A stretch of 64,000 bases of DNA from Brevipalpus yothersi (taxonomy: Eukaryota > Arthropoda > Arachnida > Trombidiformes > Tenuipalpidae). Below the pieces are notes generated by a model. The model was not told the origin of the DNA, searched no databases, and saw nothing but the letters and a program-made list of their open reading frames with translations. Shown here piece by piece: positions 13,573-24,723 of this stretch (positions within the stretch are counted from its first letter, which is position 1; each line of letters opens with the position of its first letter). The position numbers and the translations under genes were made by a program. Where the stretch lies: positions 64,819-128,818 of the forward strand of contig QZCP01000047.1 in NCBI GenBank assembly GCA_003956705.1, written 5' to 3'.

Positions 13573-15065
13573 TCACGCTGCACTTTTGGTTGGTAAAAGA
13601 TTAGAATTTGCAATACCGTTCAGATTAACACTTGAAACTTTACTCTGAACAATCTGAATATCATCTTGTTCCTTCTTCTTGTCCTTCTCGGCCTTATGAT
13701 CAGCTACTATACGTTCGAAAAGTTTCACCACACAATCTCCGGTTCCTGAGGTTTTCAATTCATTTGATGCTGCTTGACATCTCTCATGCATCTCTGTATC
13801 GGCAAGAATTTTCTCGATTGTTCCAAGTAATACCGTTTTATCTAGCTTGAATGGATTCAATTTTACACCGAAACCTTTCTCATCAATTCGCTGAGCATTA
13901 TCATGCTGATCAACGAAACATGGTAGAACAATCATTGGTTTACCAAAATACATGCATTCTACAGTGGAATTATTTCCACCATGAGTAATGACCATGTCCA
14001 CAATTGGCAAAACTTTCAATTGATTCAAAAATCTTTCTCCCCACATATTTTCAGCAAGCTCATACTTTTGATAATTTGGTCCACGAGATACAATAAATTT
14101 GTGTGGTGAGTGGCGAAGAATATCAACCAAATTTTTCATCACTTCAACCAGACCAGAAAACCATGATCCCAACGATAAATAGATCAATTTACCTTCACGC
14201 TTAAGAAATTCTTCCGGTACATTCAGCTCAGAGCCATCATCTTGCCGGACAACATTGTCCATTCGGAACCAATTTTTTGGCAATGGGGCAACATCATGAA
14301 AATCCAATGCTCTTGGATAAGCATACACATTCAAGTAAGGAGATTCACGACTGAATAGTCCAGTATTGGTTGGTCCAATGCCGTAACGGGCCATATATTC
14401 TATCCAATGTTGGGCTGCTTTCCGGTGAAGTGAATCCCAAACGTCTCGAAATTTTTGGCAAGTTTCTGGATCAGTGTCTTTGGAATAACCACTGAAGGGC
14501 GGTGGAATGTATTCCTTGTAGATCAAGTGTGGACTCAGGGTGTGAAAGTAGATCCATGGTATTCCAGATTTTTCAACTGCTGGTAGGTGAAGTAGTGTTG
14601 GTGTTATGATGAGATCAAATGATTCACTTTTGATAATATTTTCAAAAGCTTCATTCATTTTGGCATGTTCTTCGGCAAGATGACCAATCTCGGTGATACT
14701 TTCGATCTGTTCGATTGTGGGCTTTTTCAGCTTGGGTAACATTGATTCCAAAAATTTCATTTGATTAACCGCTTGATCAACTGGCTCCTCATCGTGTATC
14801 GATTCTAGTGATCGAAATTGGTGGCCTTTCGAAGTGATCTTGTCTTCGAAACACTTTTTCAACAAGAAACACGATTGATGACCGTGTCTTGCCAGTAGAT
14901 CAGCAATTCCAAGACCCACACTAATATGTCCGAATCTAATTGGAATTGAGGACACGAATTTGATTAGAAATTTTTCACATTTTTTCTAGGTTAAAACAAA
15001 AAATTCGACGAAAAGAAGACCTACCCATTCATGGATATAATTAGAACTCGCATTTTTTCCATCAT
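13573..15065 (-). CDS. UDP-glycosyltransferase, soluble mite type
   Basis: Two exons, 15065-15025 and 14935-13573, give 467 residues. The small first exon encodes MMEKMRVLIISMNG and splices to FGHISVGLGIADLLARHGH, restoring the N-terminal GT1 nucleotide-fold motif. The C-terminal half carries LIYLSLGSW and the sugar-nucleotide signature around residues 340-380 (DMVITHGGNNSTVECMYFGKP, then CFVDQHDNAQRI). GT1 enzymes of this kind conjugate a sugar to small lipophilic compounds such as plant toxins and acaricides. No signal peptide and no C-terminal membrane segment are visible, unlike insect and vertebrate microsomal UGTs but like the spider-mite enzymes. The C-terminus is Lys/Ser-rich. The substrate cannot be told. 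ATG codons at 15065, 15062 and 15053 are all in frame. Confidence 0.93.
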
Positions 15066-15204
15066 AAAGTATAACTAATTCAATTGAAATGTAGAGCAAA
15101 AATTTCAATTACAACAGACAGTAATGAAGAGTGAAAACTTTCTTTATATCGAATTGACCTGATCAAAAAGAGAGAGAGAGAGAGAGTGATTTAAGGATAA
15201 TCGT

Positions 15205-15215
15205 CTTTATATATA
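15205..15215 (-). promoter_or_regulatory. Possible TATA box upstream of the UGT gene
   Basis: The minus strand reads TATATATAAAG about 140 bases upstream of the UGT start codon. Spacing allows a 5' leader of about 110 bases. AT-rich surroundings make chance matches common. Confidence 0.35.
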
Positions 15216-17570
15216 GTTGATCTATGGATCATAGATGTTGATGGAAGATAGAACAATGGGATGACTTGGGAGGAAAAAAGAAGGAGGAGCAAATTGAGAT
15301 TATAATTAAAGCTCAGCCTTCATTAGCTGGAGACAATGAAGTGGTGAACGACTTCCGAACAGGACAAATTGAGTGGGAAATTAGATTGTGGTAAGAACAT
15401 GTATACAAGTATATATATATTTATATATACTTACACTTCTGGCGGTTTTAATTGTGGATATCACTGGTACTGTTACCATGGGTGGAGAGAAGATAATTTT
15501 CTTTAGCAAACTGCTATTATCAGTGTTTTCCTTCTTCTTGGACTAATATTGCTACTGTTAATAAGCTCTCCTTTGTCAATCATCAACAGTGTTTACTAAT
15601 GTTTATCATTACAAAGAAAAAGCATGTTTACTGAATGGATCACAAAAATTCCCTTCTATCTTGTGTATATCAACAAGAGAGAAAGAGAGGGAGAGAGAGA
15701 GAGAGAGAAATAAGATTACATCGTTCTTTATTGTGATCTGATCCAAGGTGATTTATCGTCATCTTCACCCGGATCTCATGATCGAAGGTTCGATCGTCTG
15801 TTGTGATCGTTTATTCAAGTTTGTCTGAGGTTCTCGAGTTCTTGGATCTTTGAGGGCTCGTCAGAGGAAAGTTTTTTGATGATTTTTCGGATGAAAATTT
15901 TGTTTATACATGTATTGAGAAAATAATGTCAATATTAATTATGATCTTTTTTTTCTTCCAGGATGTTGATGTTTATCTATTTTTATGAAAGCTTTTGATG
16001 GTCGTCAGTGTACATTGTATTATATGGACAAAAAGAGCATAGAAGTTCTTGAACATTATCAGAGAAAAACTTTTTCAAACCTAGGAATTTTTATTAAATA
16101 ACAGTTTCATCTCGATCAGCTATTTATTTCTTCTGTCTATTTATAATTGCACTTTTCTCTTTCATATACACTCAGTAGATAAGGGAACAATATTGACGCT
16201 TGATGCATAATTACTTCAATCATATGCAATCCCATTAATGAGTTCTTATCAAAAAATTGTCGATTGATTCACAATAACATCGAATAAAATATGAATAAAA
16301 TATCTTAGCGAAAATATCAAAAAATTAAAAAAGCTGCGATGAAATTGATTTTTTGACCGAATCAATTCATCGTCTGATGAAAATTATCATAGATGAATTA
16401 AAACAAGAGCTCAAGTATTATTAAATTCATTTTTTGACCGAAATGGAATCATAGATTACGAAAAAATAGTTCACATGGTAAAGGTTATCAGCCATCGAAT
16501 GGCCATTCTGGACAATATCTCCTCTCATGATATATGTTTTACCAGCTGACACAAAATTTTCTAGACGTTGTTATCCTAGAGTAAATTGGAAAATAATTAA
16601 TCTTTCAGAGTAAAATTGAGAAGATCGTAATAAATATGGTTGAGTCACTGTCATCCCGGGGGCAAAAAAATCCTTCTCAATGAAAATCTTAAGATGTCTG
16701 GCCTTTTCGAATATCTTAATCGAGTTGTATCCAGTTGATTACCTAGACCATTCAAATTGCTTAGTAAATGATCATCTTTACTGGAAAAGTAATTACAAAG
16801 TTTGCTGCTCTCATCAATCAATCAATGCTCATTGCGAATTTCCTTCTCGAATTTTTCTAATCAATTTTGTTGTTAGTCACATTCGTAACTAAATTGGGAA
16901 TCACTAGATAGAAGATGACTACTGTGGGATTCTGATCCCTTCGAAATAGAAATCATCATATCATAGTTTCCAATGGAATATGAAAAAAAAAATCTACCGA
17001 TAGAATTCAAAAATTCAAAAATCTGTTGCGTCGGTAATTTTCTTGTCATAATTGCAAGATGAAGATTGAGGGGATGTCTTGGGATGAATTGTGATTATTG
17101 AATTTGATGTAATATAATATGATGAATATATGAATCAACACAGTGATTTTGATGTTTATTTTCAAGATAAGTTATATTCAGAATTGGTTCATCTGTTGAC
17201 TCAGAGAATATTGTTATGAGTAATTGACAAAATTTCGTCAATATTATTGAAATACAAGTGTACTTGATTCGCTCTTGAATTGTTGTGTTTTTTCGGATTA
17301 CGAAGAAATAAATTCATTTGAGATAGTTTTTTGAGTACAACAAGAGTACATTTTGAGGCATATTACAATAATTATTACATGGTTCAAAGCTGAACGCCTA
17401 TCCAAAGATGATCAATTGTTCTGGACTGAAGTTTGCTCTTCTTATCGAAATAATTATCAATACATCACCTCATTCGTTAAATGAGTATAAAAGCTCTCGA
17501 TATTGGAAAATTATATCATGGACATGAATTTTACTTTCACTGGTTATATTGTGAAATTAAGATAGTTCAA
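15216..17570. other. Intergenic spacer with GA tract
   Basis: Spacer between the divergent UGT and lipase genes. It contains a TA-rich tract near 15408-15428 and a GA tract near 15676-15711. Open frames up to 70 codons (16680-16892) have no recognisable motif. The stretch 17481-17570 upstream of the lipase ATG happens to be open but looks like leader. Confidence 0.6.
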
Positions 17571-19175
17571 ATGACCATAATGATGTTGCCCATCTTTTGT
17601 CTGCTTTTCATCTCTTTGCCAACCCATTTGTTGGGTTTGAGTATTTACGAGGATCAGGATTACGCTAAACTTATACCTGATGTGATTAAGTCTCGTGGTT
17701 TTGAACAGGAAACCCATCAAGTGATCACCGATGATGGCTACATTTTAACTGTGTTCCGAATCGTTAATCCTTTGGCCCCCAAGACACCGAAATCATTGAA
17801 ACCAGTGGTTCTGTCTCATGGATTAGTTGGTTCTGGTAATGATTTCCTTTTGACAACCTCCGGTGGTGACCTCAATAAGACGATCTACGATAATCGAAAA
17901 GATCTGAATGTTGTTGATTTTGATAAAGATGGAAATAATTTGGGTTTCATACTTGCCAATCTTGGGTACGATGTATGGCTACTTCAATCGAGAGGAACTT
18001 ATTATTCCCTCGGACATCAAGTTTATGATGCAGATAAAGGTAAGCAAGATTTGGGAATAAAGAATCTCCAGCCAGAAATTTACTTGAGGCTTTCCTGTGA
18101 GATATTCATGTTAAATTGCTCAGTTATATGAGACAATACTATGAGTCCACAATTAACAGTGATCATTTTCTATTCCTCTTAAATCAGATGCCGAATACTG
18201 GCAGTTCACATTCGATGACATGGCTCTATCTGACGCTCCTGCCGTAATCGGTCACATTCTCAACGTAACCCAGAGAGGTGAGATATAGTCAATGTAAATG
18301 CCAGTGTTTTAATGGATAACGGTACTTTTCTGCCAATCATTCAGATGATGTCGCATGGATTGGTCATTCACAAGGAACTGCAACAATATTCGCACTTCTG
18401 GCAGACCGTCCAGAATATTCCAAAAAAATTAAGCCATTCATTGCCCTTGGACCGGCTGTTCGTTTGGATAATTCGAAAGCTGCCATTGTTGGCCATCGAG
18501 TTGTTCAAGATTTACTGATCACCGTTGGGCACAAGTGTTTTGGACCCAGCTTCTTGACACGAAAATTTGCCAAATTCTGTGATAATCCAATTTTCTATAA
18601 AATTTGTGCTGAACTTTCGGGCTTATTTTTGGGCTTCGACAAAAAAATGGTCAACGAAACACGAATTCCAATATATGTGTGGAATGATCCAAGTGGTACA
18701 TCATGCTGGAATGTGGCTCATTTTGGTCAACTCATTCATGATAAGCAATTCAAAAAGATGGACTATGGCTGGAAGAAGAATTTGGAACGCTATGGAAGTA
18801 TTCATCCACCAAAATATGATTTATCCAAAATTGATTCACCTGATATTGCATTATTCTATGGTCCTGCTGATACAACCGTTGGAGATGGTGATGTTGATAA
18901 ATTGATTGATGAATTACAAGGTATGTGTGTGGATCCTTATCAAGAGGATATCTTCATTCTCAATAACTGGATATCAAATTGTTTGTGATGTTGAAGGATT
19001 TAAGTGAAGAACAAGTGACTATTCTAATTATCATTTTTCTCTTCTAGTTGATTTGCTCCTGAACTATGAAATTCCATCACCGAATTGGAACCATTTGGAC
19101 CATATCTTCAGTTCACAGACAGGGATTTACCAGAACAATGTTATTGCCCTCCTCCTCGACCAATACAGAGATTGA
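17571..19175 (+). CDS. Secreted/lysosomal acid lipase (lipase A family)
   Basis: Four exons, 17571-18039, 18188-18277, 18345-18920 and 19048-19175, give 420 residues. The start at 17571 puts a signal peptide first (hydrophobic core FCLLFISLPTHLLG); the open frame further upstream adds nothing conserved. Residues 35-60 hold the AB-hydrolase-associated lipase segment (GFEQETHQVITDDGYIL). VVLSHGLVGSG is the oxyanion strand, and IGHSQGT is the nucleophile elbow with the catalytic Ser. An Asp in YGPADTTVGDGDV and the His in NWNHLDHIF complete the triad. The family hydrolyses neutral lipids in lysosomes or gut. All catalytic residues are present and nothing is broken. The last exon is needed for the His; the shorter frame ending at 18988 is intron read-through. 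Confidence 0.92.
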
Positions 19176-19486
19176 AAAATTATGCTCATGAATTAAAAAT
19201 TTTGTGCCAAAAATCATCTCTGAATGATAGTTTTATCAGCATCGGGAGCAGTAAAACTTTGTACCATTCATTTATCATGAGTTTGTTCAAATTATCATGG
19301 TTTCTTTGCTTCATGAGAAAAAATTCTGCTAGTTTAGAAGATAATTATTGTGAAATGATCTCCGATCAGCAGATTATCGGTGGGTGTGTGCAGAGAGGAG
19401 ACACATGATAGAATTATAATACCAAGAAACCCATATCATTACCCATATTTTCAACATTGCTAGGTAAAAATCTAGTAAACCAGAAA

Positions 19487-19525
<39 letters not shown>

Positions 19526-19969
19526 ACATCATACTTTCAAGTGAAGTTTTGATATGTACAGACTTTGCCCATGTAAAGATAGCTTATCGCTCCGAGACGA
19601 AACTCAAACAACATTACAAGTTGAGCAAAATTCCGATTATATCTGGTTAGGAATGCTCTGTATCTGGATGACAAGATGTTTAAAGGCTGAAGTTCAAGAA
19701 GTAGAGATATAATAAGTTGGACTTTTGGTCCAGTGGATCAATGGTGTCAATGCGGAAGATGGAAAAGGAGTGACTACTGATGAGTGGATTCTCTCGCTTA
19801 TAAATGATTTATTGAAAAAAAATTGATTGATAACTTGTTTCCAAAATGCTAAAAATCGATGATCCTAAATTCACTGAATTTGATTGATTTTTCGAGTCAT
19901 GTAGGGAGTATCGATAAAAATTTTGTACCAAAGAAGAGCAACAGTAGCCAAAGGTGGATCGGCGACAAT
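19176..19969. other. Spacer between lipase and regucalcin genes
   Basis: Convergent 3' flanks of the lipase (+) and regucalcin (-) genes, with the GA tract. No gene seen. Confidence 0.6.
19491..19522. repeat. (GA)n microsatellite
   Basis: About 16 uninterrupted GA units in the spacer between the lipase and regucalcin genes. Confidence 0.9.
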
Positions 19970-21583
19970 TTACTTTTTAATTTCATTATTATTGTTAAAT
20001 TGATTTTTGCATGCGAATGGAAGATTTCTTGATCCTTTGACATTCTCTTTCTCAAATGTAACCTTAAATATTTTTCCAGCATCAGGTTCAGCTTTTATCT
20101 CCTCTGGAGTTGCACCAAAAGTAGCGGAAGTGATATACAAAGTTGAAAAGTCTGGACCACCGAATGTTGCCGAAGTTGTTCTCATGGCAGGAGTTTTGAT
20201 AGTGTCGAGCCAAGTTCCTAGAGGAAAATATTCCAAATGAATTCAAATTCAATCATCTGTGATACTATCTTTTGATACGAATTATTCTCATGAAAACTGA
20301 GAGAACAAAAAAGTCTCAATCTCAGCAATTGACCACATCAAACAGTCGATAAGGATGAATCAACTGACCTGTCTCGGGATCAATTCTCATCACTTTGTTA
20401 CCATGAAAAACTGCCACGTATATCTTGCCCGATGAATCTATGGTCATGCCATCAGGAATTTCACGAGGTTCCAATTTATCAGAATGCTTCTTGAAATCGA
20501 AAACAGTTTTTCGATTTGCTGATGAAGAAAAATTAAAATTACATTCATGAAATGCTCGAAAATCCAGAGAAATTCAATTCCTTCAACATACTTATCTCTC
20601 CAGTGGCCATATCATAATCGTAAATCCAAACTTGATAGGCAAGCGAATCGATGAAGAAAAATTTTTTCGCATCATCAGTCCATGCAAGACCATTGGAAAT
20701 GGTAATATTAGGCTCTATCTTTTTAATATTGTAATCTGGATCCATGGAATACAATGATCCCAGGCCAGGCTCAAAAACGCCCGGTTTTCGTTCCCAATTC
20801 ATTGTACCATAGTATAATCGTCCAGCAGGATCAACTTTACCTGGAATATTTGATGTTCATTATCATGAAAAGAGAAGAAGAGAATGGAAATAATTTAGAC
20901 ATGATGATGATGATTGATTGCAATTAGAGGCAGAATTTTTTCATCTTCTTCTTCATCATCTCTCTCTCTCTCTCCATCTTCCAAGTGCAAAGGGGATCCA
21001 AATCAAGAGAGGGATCGACATGGCAAAAGACGCGTAAAGAGGCGGCTCACTTTGGCAAGTTCATTTGATCGATCAAATGAACGTCTCTCTTGATTTGAAA
21101 CTGTAACTTTTTGAACACATTTTGAATATGTTCATCAATAACAACAGTACCGACCACATTGCTAGTGCGAATATGTTTGGATAAGTGTTAATTGTTGGCC
21201 TCAACATAATCGATGATGATTGAGTGTGTCCATTTTCGAATGTTCACACACGTTTCGAAGTAACAGTACATACCGTCATTAATTCGTGTATCTTTACCAT
21301 CGTCAACATCACCCAAAGGTTTAAGAGATTGGTTTTTCCAATTTAATTGACAAATGGTACGATTTTGTGATACCAGAAAGTCTTTTGAATCTTCAATTGG
21401 CACAATTAGTGTAGCTGCCTCAGGTAAATGTATCTTATCGTGCTGCTTGGTTACTGGATCCAGTGAATAGCAATCACCACGAATCAGATCAACATGATAT
21501 AATCGTGAATTACGTTCATCCCAATGTGGTCCTTCCCCCAATTCGGTATTATATGTTGATACAATTTCCAGCTTGTGGGCCAT
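19970..21583 (-). CDS. Regucalcin / SMP-30 family lactonase
   Basis: Four exons, 21583-21274, 20840-20592, 20518-20369 and 20217-19970, give 318 residues in one frame; family members are about 300. The six-bladed SMP-30/gluconolactonase propeller starts with ELGEGPHWDE, which carries the metal-binding Glu. RINDGKVDPAGRLYYGTM carries a metal-binding Asn, ITISNGLAWTDD the second Asn, and IPDGMTIDSSGKIYVA the Asp. All four metal ligands are therefore present, as expected for a working calcium- or zinc-dependent lactonase. The protein has no signal peptide and is presumably cytosolic. A hairpin repeat sits in intron 1. The C-terminus ends in a short Asn/Lys-rich tail not typical of the family. 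Confidence 0.93.
20983..21120. repeat. Hairpin (MITE-like) repeat, copy 1, in regucalcin intron 1
   Basis: About 138 bases recur, diverged, at 59488-59640. The shared order is AAGTGCAAAG, CCAAATCAAGAGAGGGATCG, GGCAAAAGACGC, GGCTCACTTTGGCAA, AACGTCTCTC, TGATTTG and ACTGTAACTTTTTG. The ends of the core are inverted (CAAATCAAGAGAG against CTCTCTTGATTTG), and the middle contains a perfect 20-base palindrome at 21061-21080. No coding capacity. The structure suggests a small non-autonomous transposon, but target duplications are not clear. Confidence 0.6.
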
Positions 21584-22030
21584 CGTTCAATGGATTGGAA
21601 AATTTGGCAAAATATCGATAAGGTAAATAATTGGTAAAATTTGAAATAATATATGTGTGTGTAATAAGAACTTTATTTTTTTCACTTGTTTTGTAGGTCA
21701 AATAATGATGAATATGTATGGATGATTAGGAAACACAATCAAAAGTAACACGCAAAAAGAAAGTAAAAAAATTAAAATCAAGATGTGATTCTTTGGACAA
21801 GAGAAAAGTTTCTGACGTGGTGATGTGTAGAAAGAGGTGATTTTATGAGCTAAATTGGAGAGACTGATATAAATTGATTCTTTCTCTCTCTCTTTCTCTC
21901 TCATACTAACCACTCTTCTTGTTTCATGTAACTACATCAAACTATGATCGCAATCAATGATCCACTCTCTCTCGACATTTGTGTGTGTAGTGATGTGGTG
22001 TGGTTTTGGTTAGCAAGTTAAGTTTTTCGG

Positions 22031-22078
22031 GGGAAACATAGTGGGAAACATAGTGGGAAACAACGTGGGAAAAGACAA
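22031..22078. repeat. 12-base tandem repeat, four units
   Basis: Units GGGAAACATAGT, GGGAAACATAGT, GGGAAACAACGT, GGGAAAAGACAA lie head to tail. The first two are identical and the last two progressively diverged. Confidence 0.85.
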
Positions 22079-24198
22079 CCGATCGACCAATCCATGATGT
22101 GTGCTCATACCAGGATGATTTCAAGGATAATTGATCATCAATTTTGGTGTGACCATTTAATGCGCCATTTTAATTACTAATCCAATCCAGTCTTGAAAAC
22201 AATAATTTCAACACTACCACCGTATCCCGCTCAAAATGCTAACACACGATGCATGGATGTAAACAAACGTACCAAACCTCGTGGCTTGAGTATATACATT
22301 TTGGTTTGGTTTGGTTGGTTGATAAAGACATGGTGCTGATGATGATGGTATATACCTTCGTTCGGGGCGTGTAATCAAGATCGTTGCTACTGGTGAAGTT
22401 TCAAGTGTATTTAGTTTGTAGTTTACATCTAGTAGTAACCAGATTTTTTTTCTCTCATTTCGTCATCATCATAATCACGATGGCGAGATTCCAGGGGAAA
22501 GCCTGGCAATGTATTGATCAATGCTACATCGGTCTCATCGGAGGGGAAGATGTGATGATGATGATGATGTAATTAGCACGAGACGCCATGGCAAAGAGTA
22601 AGTATCATTACTCTTTGCACCATAGGGCTGTGAGTGTGTTTACTTGACGATGTCATGATTGAGGAAGTAAAAAAGACCCAATAACAAGTGGTTTAAAGAA
22701 CTCAAAGTAGCTCAAAGATGACTTTTTTTATTCGATTAATTAAGATGAAAAGATGTGAAAGGTTACGGTTTACATCTTTTTGGTTGCCTCAAAGTAGCCT
22801 TCAGCTGATTAATTTAAGACGCAGTATAAACTGGTTTCCACGGTCAAAGTCCTAAACTAAACTCGTTAACTAGAATCAATTTTTTGAGCTTAATAATTGA
22901 TTAAAGATAATGTGCTGGAAGTTTCTGGTAAAATGTAGCACAATTTACCACAAGAAATGATCAAAATGATATTGGACGAAGTTAAATAATTCCACAGTTA
23001 TAATAACAATTCGTTATCATTTCAATTTCAATGATCAATGATCAAGCAAATCATGCTGATATGAAAAGTGGCTAGAGAAACCGTATAGTTCAAGAGTCAG
23101 GAAGACCTCATGATTACTGAATCGATGGAATTATTGACAACATCTACTACATTCCCAGCATCAAGAATTTTCCAGCCATCGAAACTCATAATCACTCACG
23201 AGTATGGTGGTCGTAATTATATTGATAACATGATGGCCCTAGTTTATGGAGGGCGAAAAGTATATATACACAAACACACATAATTTTATGCTGGTAGAAG
23301 ATGAGATTAGATGGTGATCATATCAGATTAAATGATATCACTCTGAGAAGTATGCAATTATTACATGAGTTTAGGAAAAATTTCATGATTTATTCGTTTA
23401 TTAGGTAAACGTGATGACATCGTTGGCCATTGACAATGTTGTGCGTGAAATGTCATTCCATCACGTTGATCACTTGGATAAAGACCTGTCTAATCGGTAC
23501 TGCTCTTTGATGATTCTGGAAAAGTTCTCAAGAATTTTGGTGATTCTTCCTTCTGACTTCATTGCAAAACTGACTTCAACAATATATGACCATGTTTATT
23601 TGCTACTGGATTTGTTGACACTTTTCGATCAATTTATTTATCCTCTGGAAAGGTGATAATTAGATGACAACGATTGTCATTTGATTGAGTGTTAATTGGT
23701 ACCATTCGAGGACCCATGTTTCTCCGTGTTTCCTTTTCTCATTGTTTGCATGATATTCTCTCATAATTACTGTGACTGTGATAGTGGATGAATATCGACT
23801 GAATTGAATAGAGAATGTTAGACACTGGATGAAAAAAGAGTGTATACATGTATGAATGCCGAAGGAAAAAGAGGAAGAGAAGAAAAAGAATTTAACGTAT
23901 CGAAACTTTTGTAGAGAGTTAAAATTGAAACGGAAAACCGATGGTAAACTTATACCATTCTGAACACCCATATGGCATGGAGCTGAATCAACGACCTTCG
24001 ATATCAATTTTGGCCAATTCAGAGCGATCATCAATTGGAATGGTAAGCAATCTTACTTTTTTCCTCTCTCTCTCTCTCTTTTTGCCTTGATAAATTGTTC
24101 TGCTTACAATATCATGGAGGGAAATATCAATATAGTAGTAGTAGTAGACTGATTGAACAATTCTCATCACTACTATAATCAACACAGCCACTGAACGA

Positions 24199-24201
<3 letters not shown>

Positions 24202-24268
<67 letters not shown>
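24202..24268. repeat. (TC)n microsatellite, about 67 bases
   Basis: The longest uninterrupted CT tract in the window, about 450 bases upstream of the first SLC41 gene. Confidence 0.95.
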
Positions 24269-24272
<4 letters not shown>

Positions 24273-24723
24273 GCATGATTTGAATCAATCAATTCTCAGT
24301 CTATTTTCCTCATCTCGATTATATTCTTTCGAACTCTTAGGAATGAAATCAAATCATCAAACCTCAAACCTCAAACCTCAAACAACACATATTCAAGTGA
24401 ATTGAGCCAGCGTAATGTGATGAAAGATGAGCATCCGAGAGAGTAGTACAAAGTAGAGTATTTCGATTATCTTCTCATTTCTCTTATATCCTCTTGAGTG
24501 AGAGTGATATTTAATTATAAAAGAAAAATATTGGGAAATAATTTCTCTTGCTCTCGTTTTTCATCTTCCATCTTTTTTTCCCCTCTCTTTCGTCGTTCTC
24601 ACCTTTTTGTAGACTATTTTCACGCTCATCACTTAATCGCAATTTATCATTCTCTCATCCGCTATCTTTCATCCTCTCTCTCTCATCCAATCTTTTTATT
24701 TTCCCATCCACTAGTTCGAGACA

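Larger units (their letters stand above)
21584..24723. other. Intergenic spacer upstream of the SLC41 pair
   Basis: Divergent promoter region between regucalcin (-) and the first SLC41 gene (+). It contains the 12-base tandem repeat at 22031-22078, a compact hairpin at 22587-22623 and the long CT microsatellite at 24202-24268. Open frames of 60-124 codons are low-complexity or lack motifs. No further gene seen. Confidence 0.6.

Noticed and set aside
19085..19408. 107-codon frame after the lipase
   Set aside because: It overlaps the real last lipase exon in another frame and continues into the 3' UTR.
22384..22572. 62-codon frame ending in a run of Met
   Set aside because: It is created by a GATGATG microsatellite and has no protein features.
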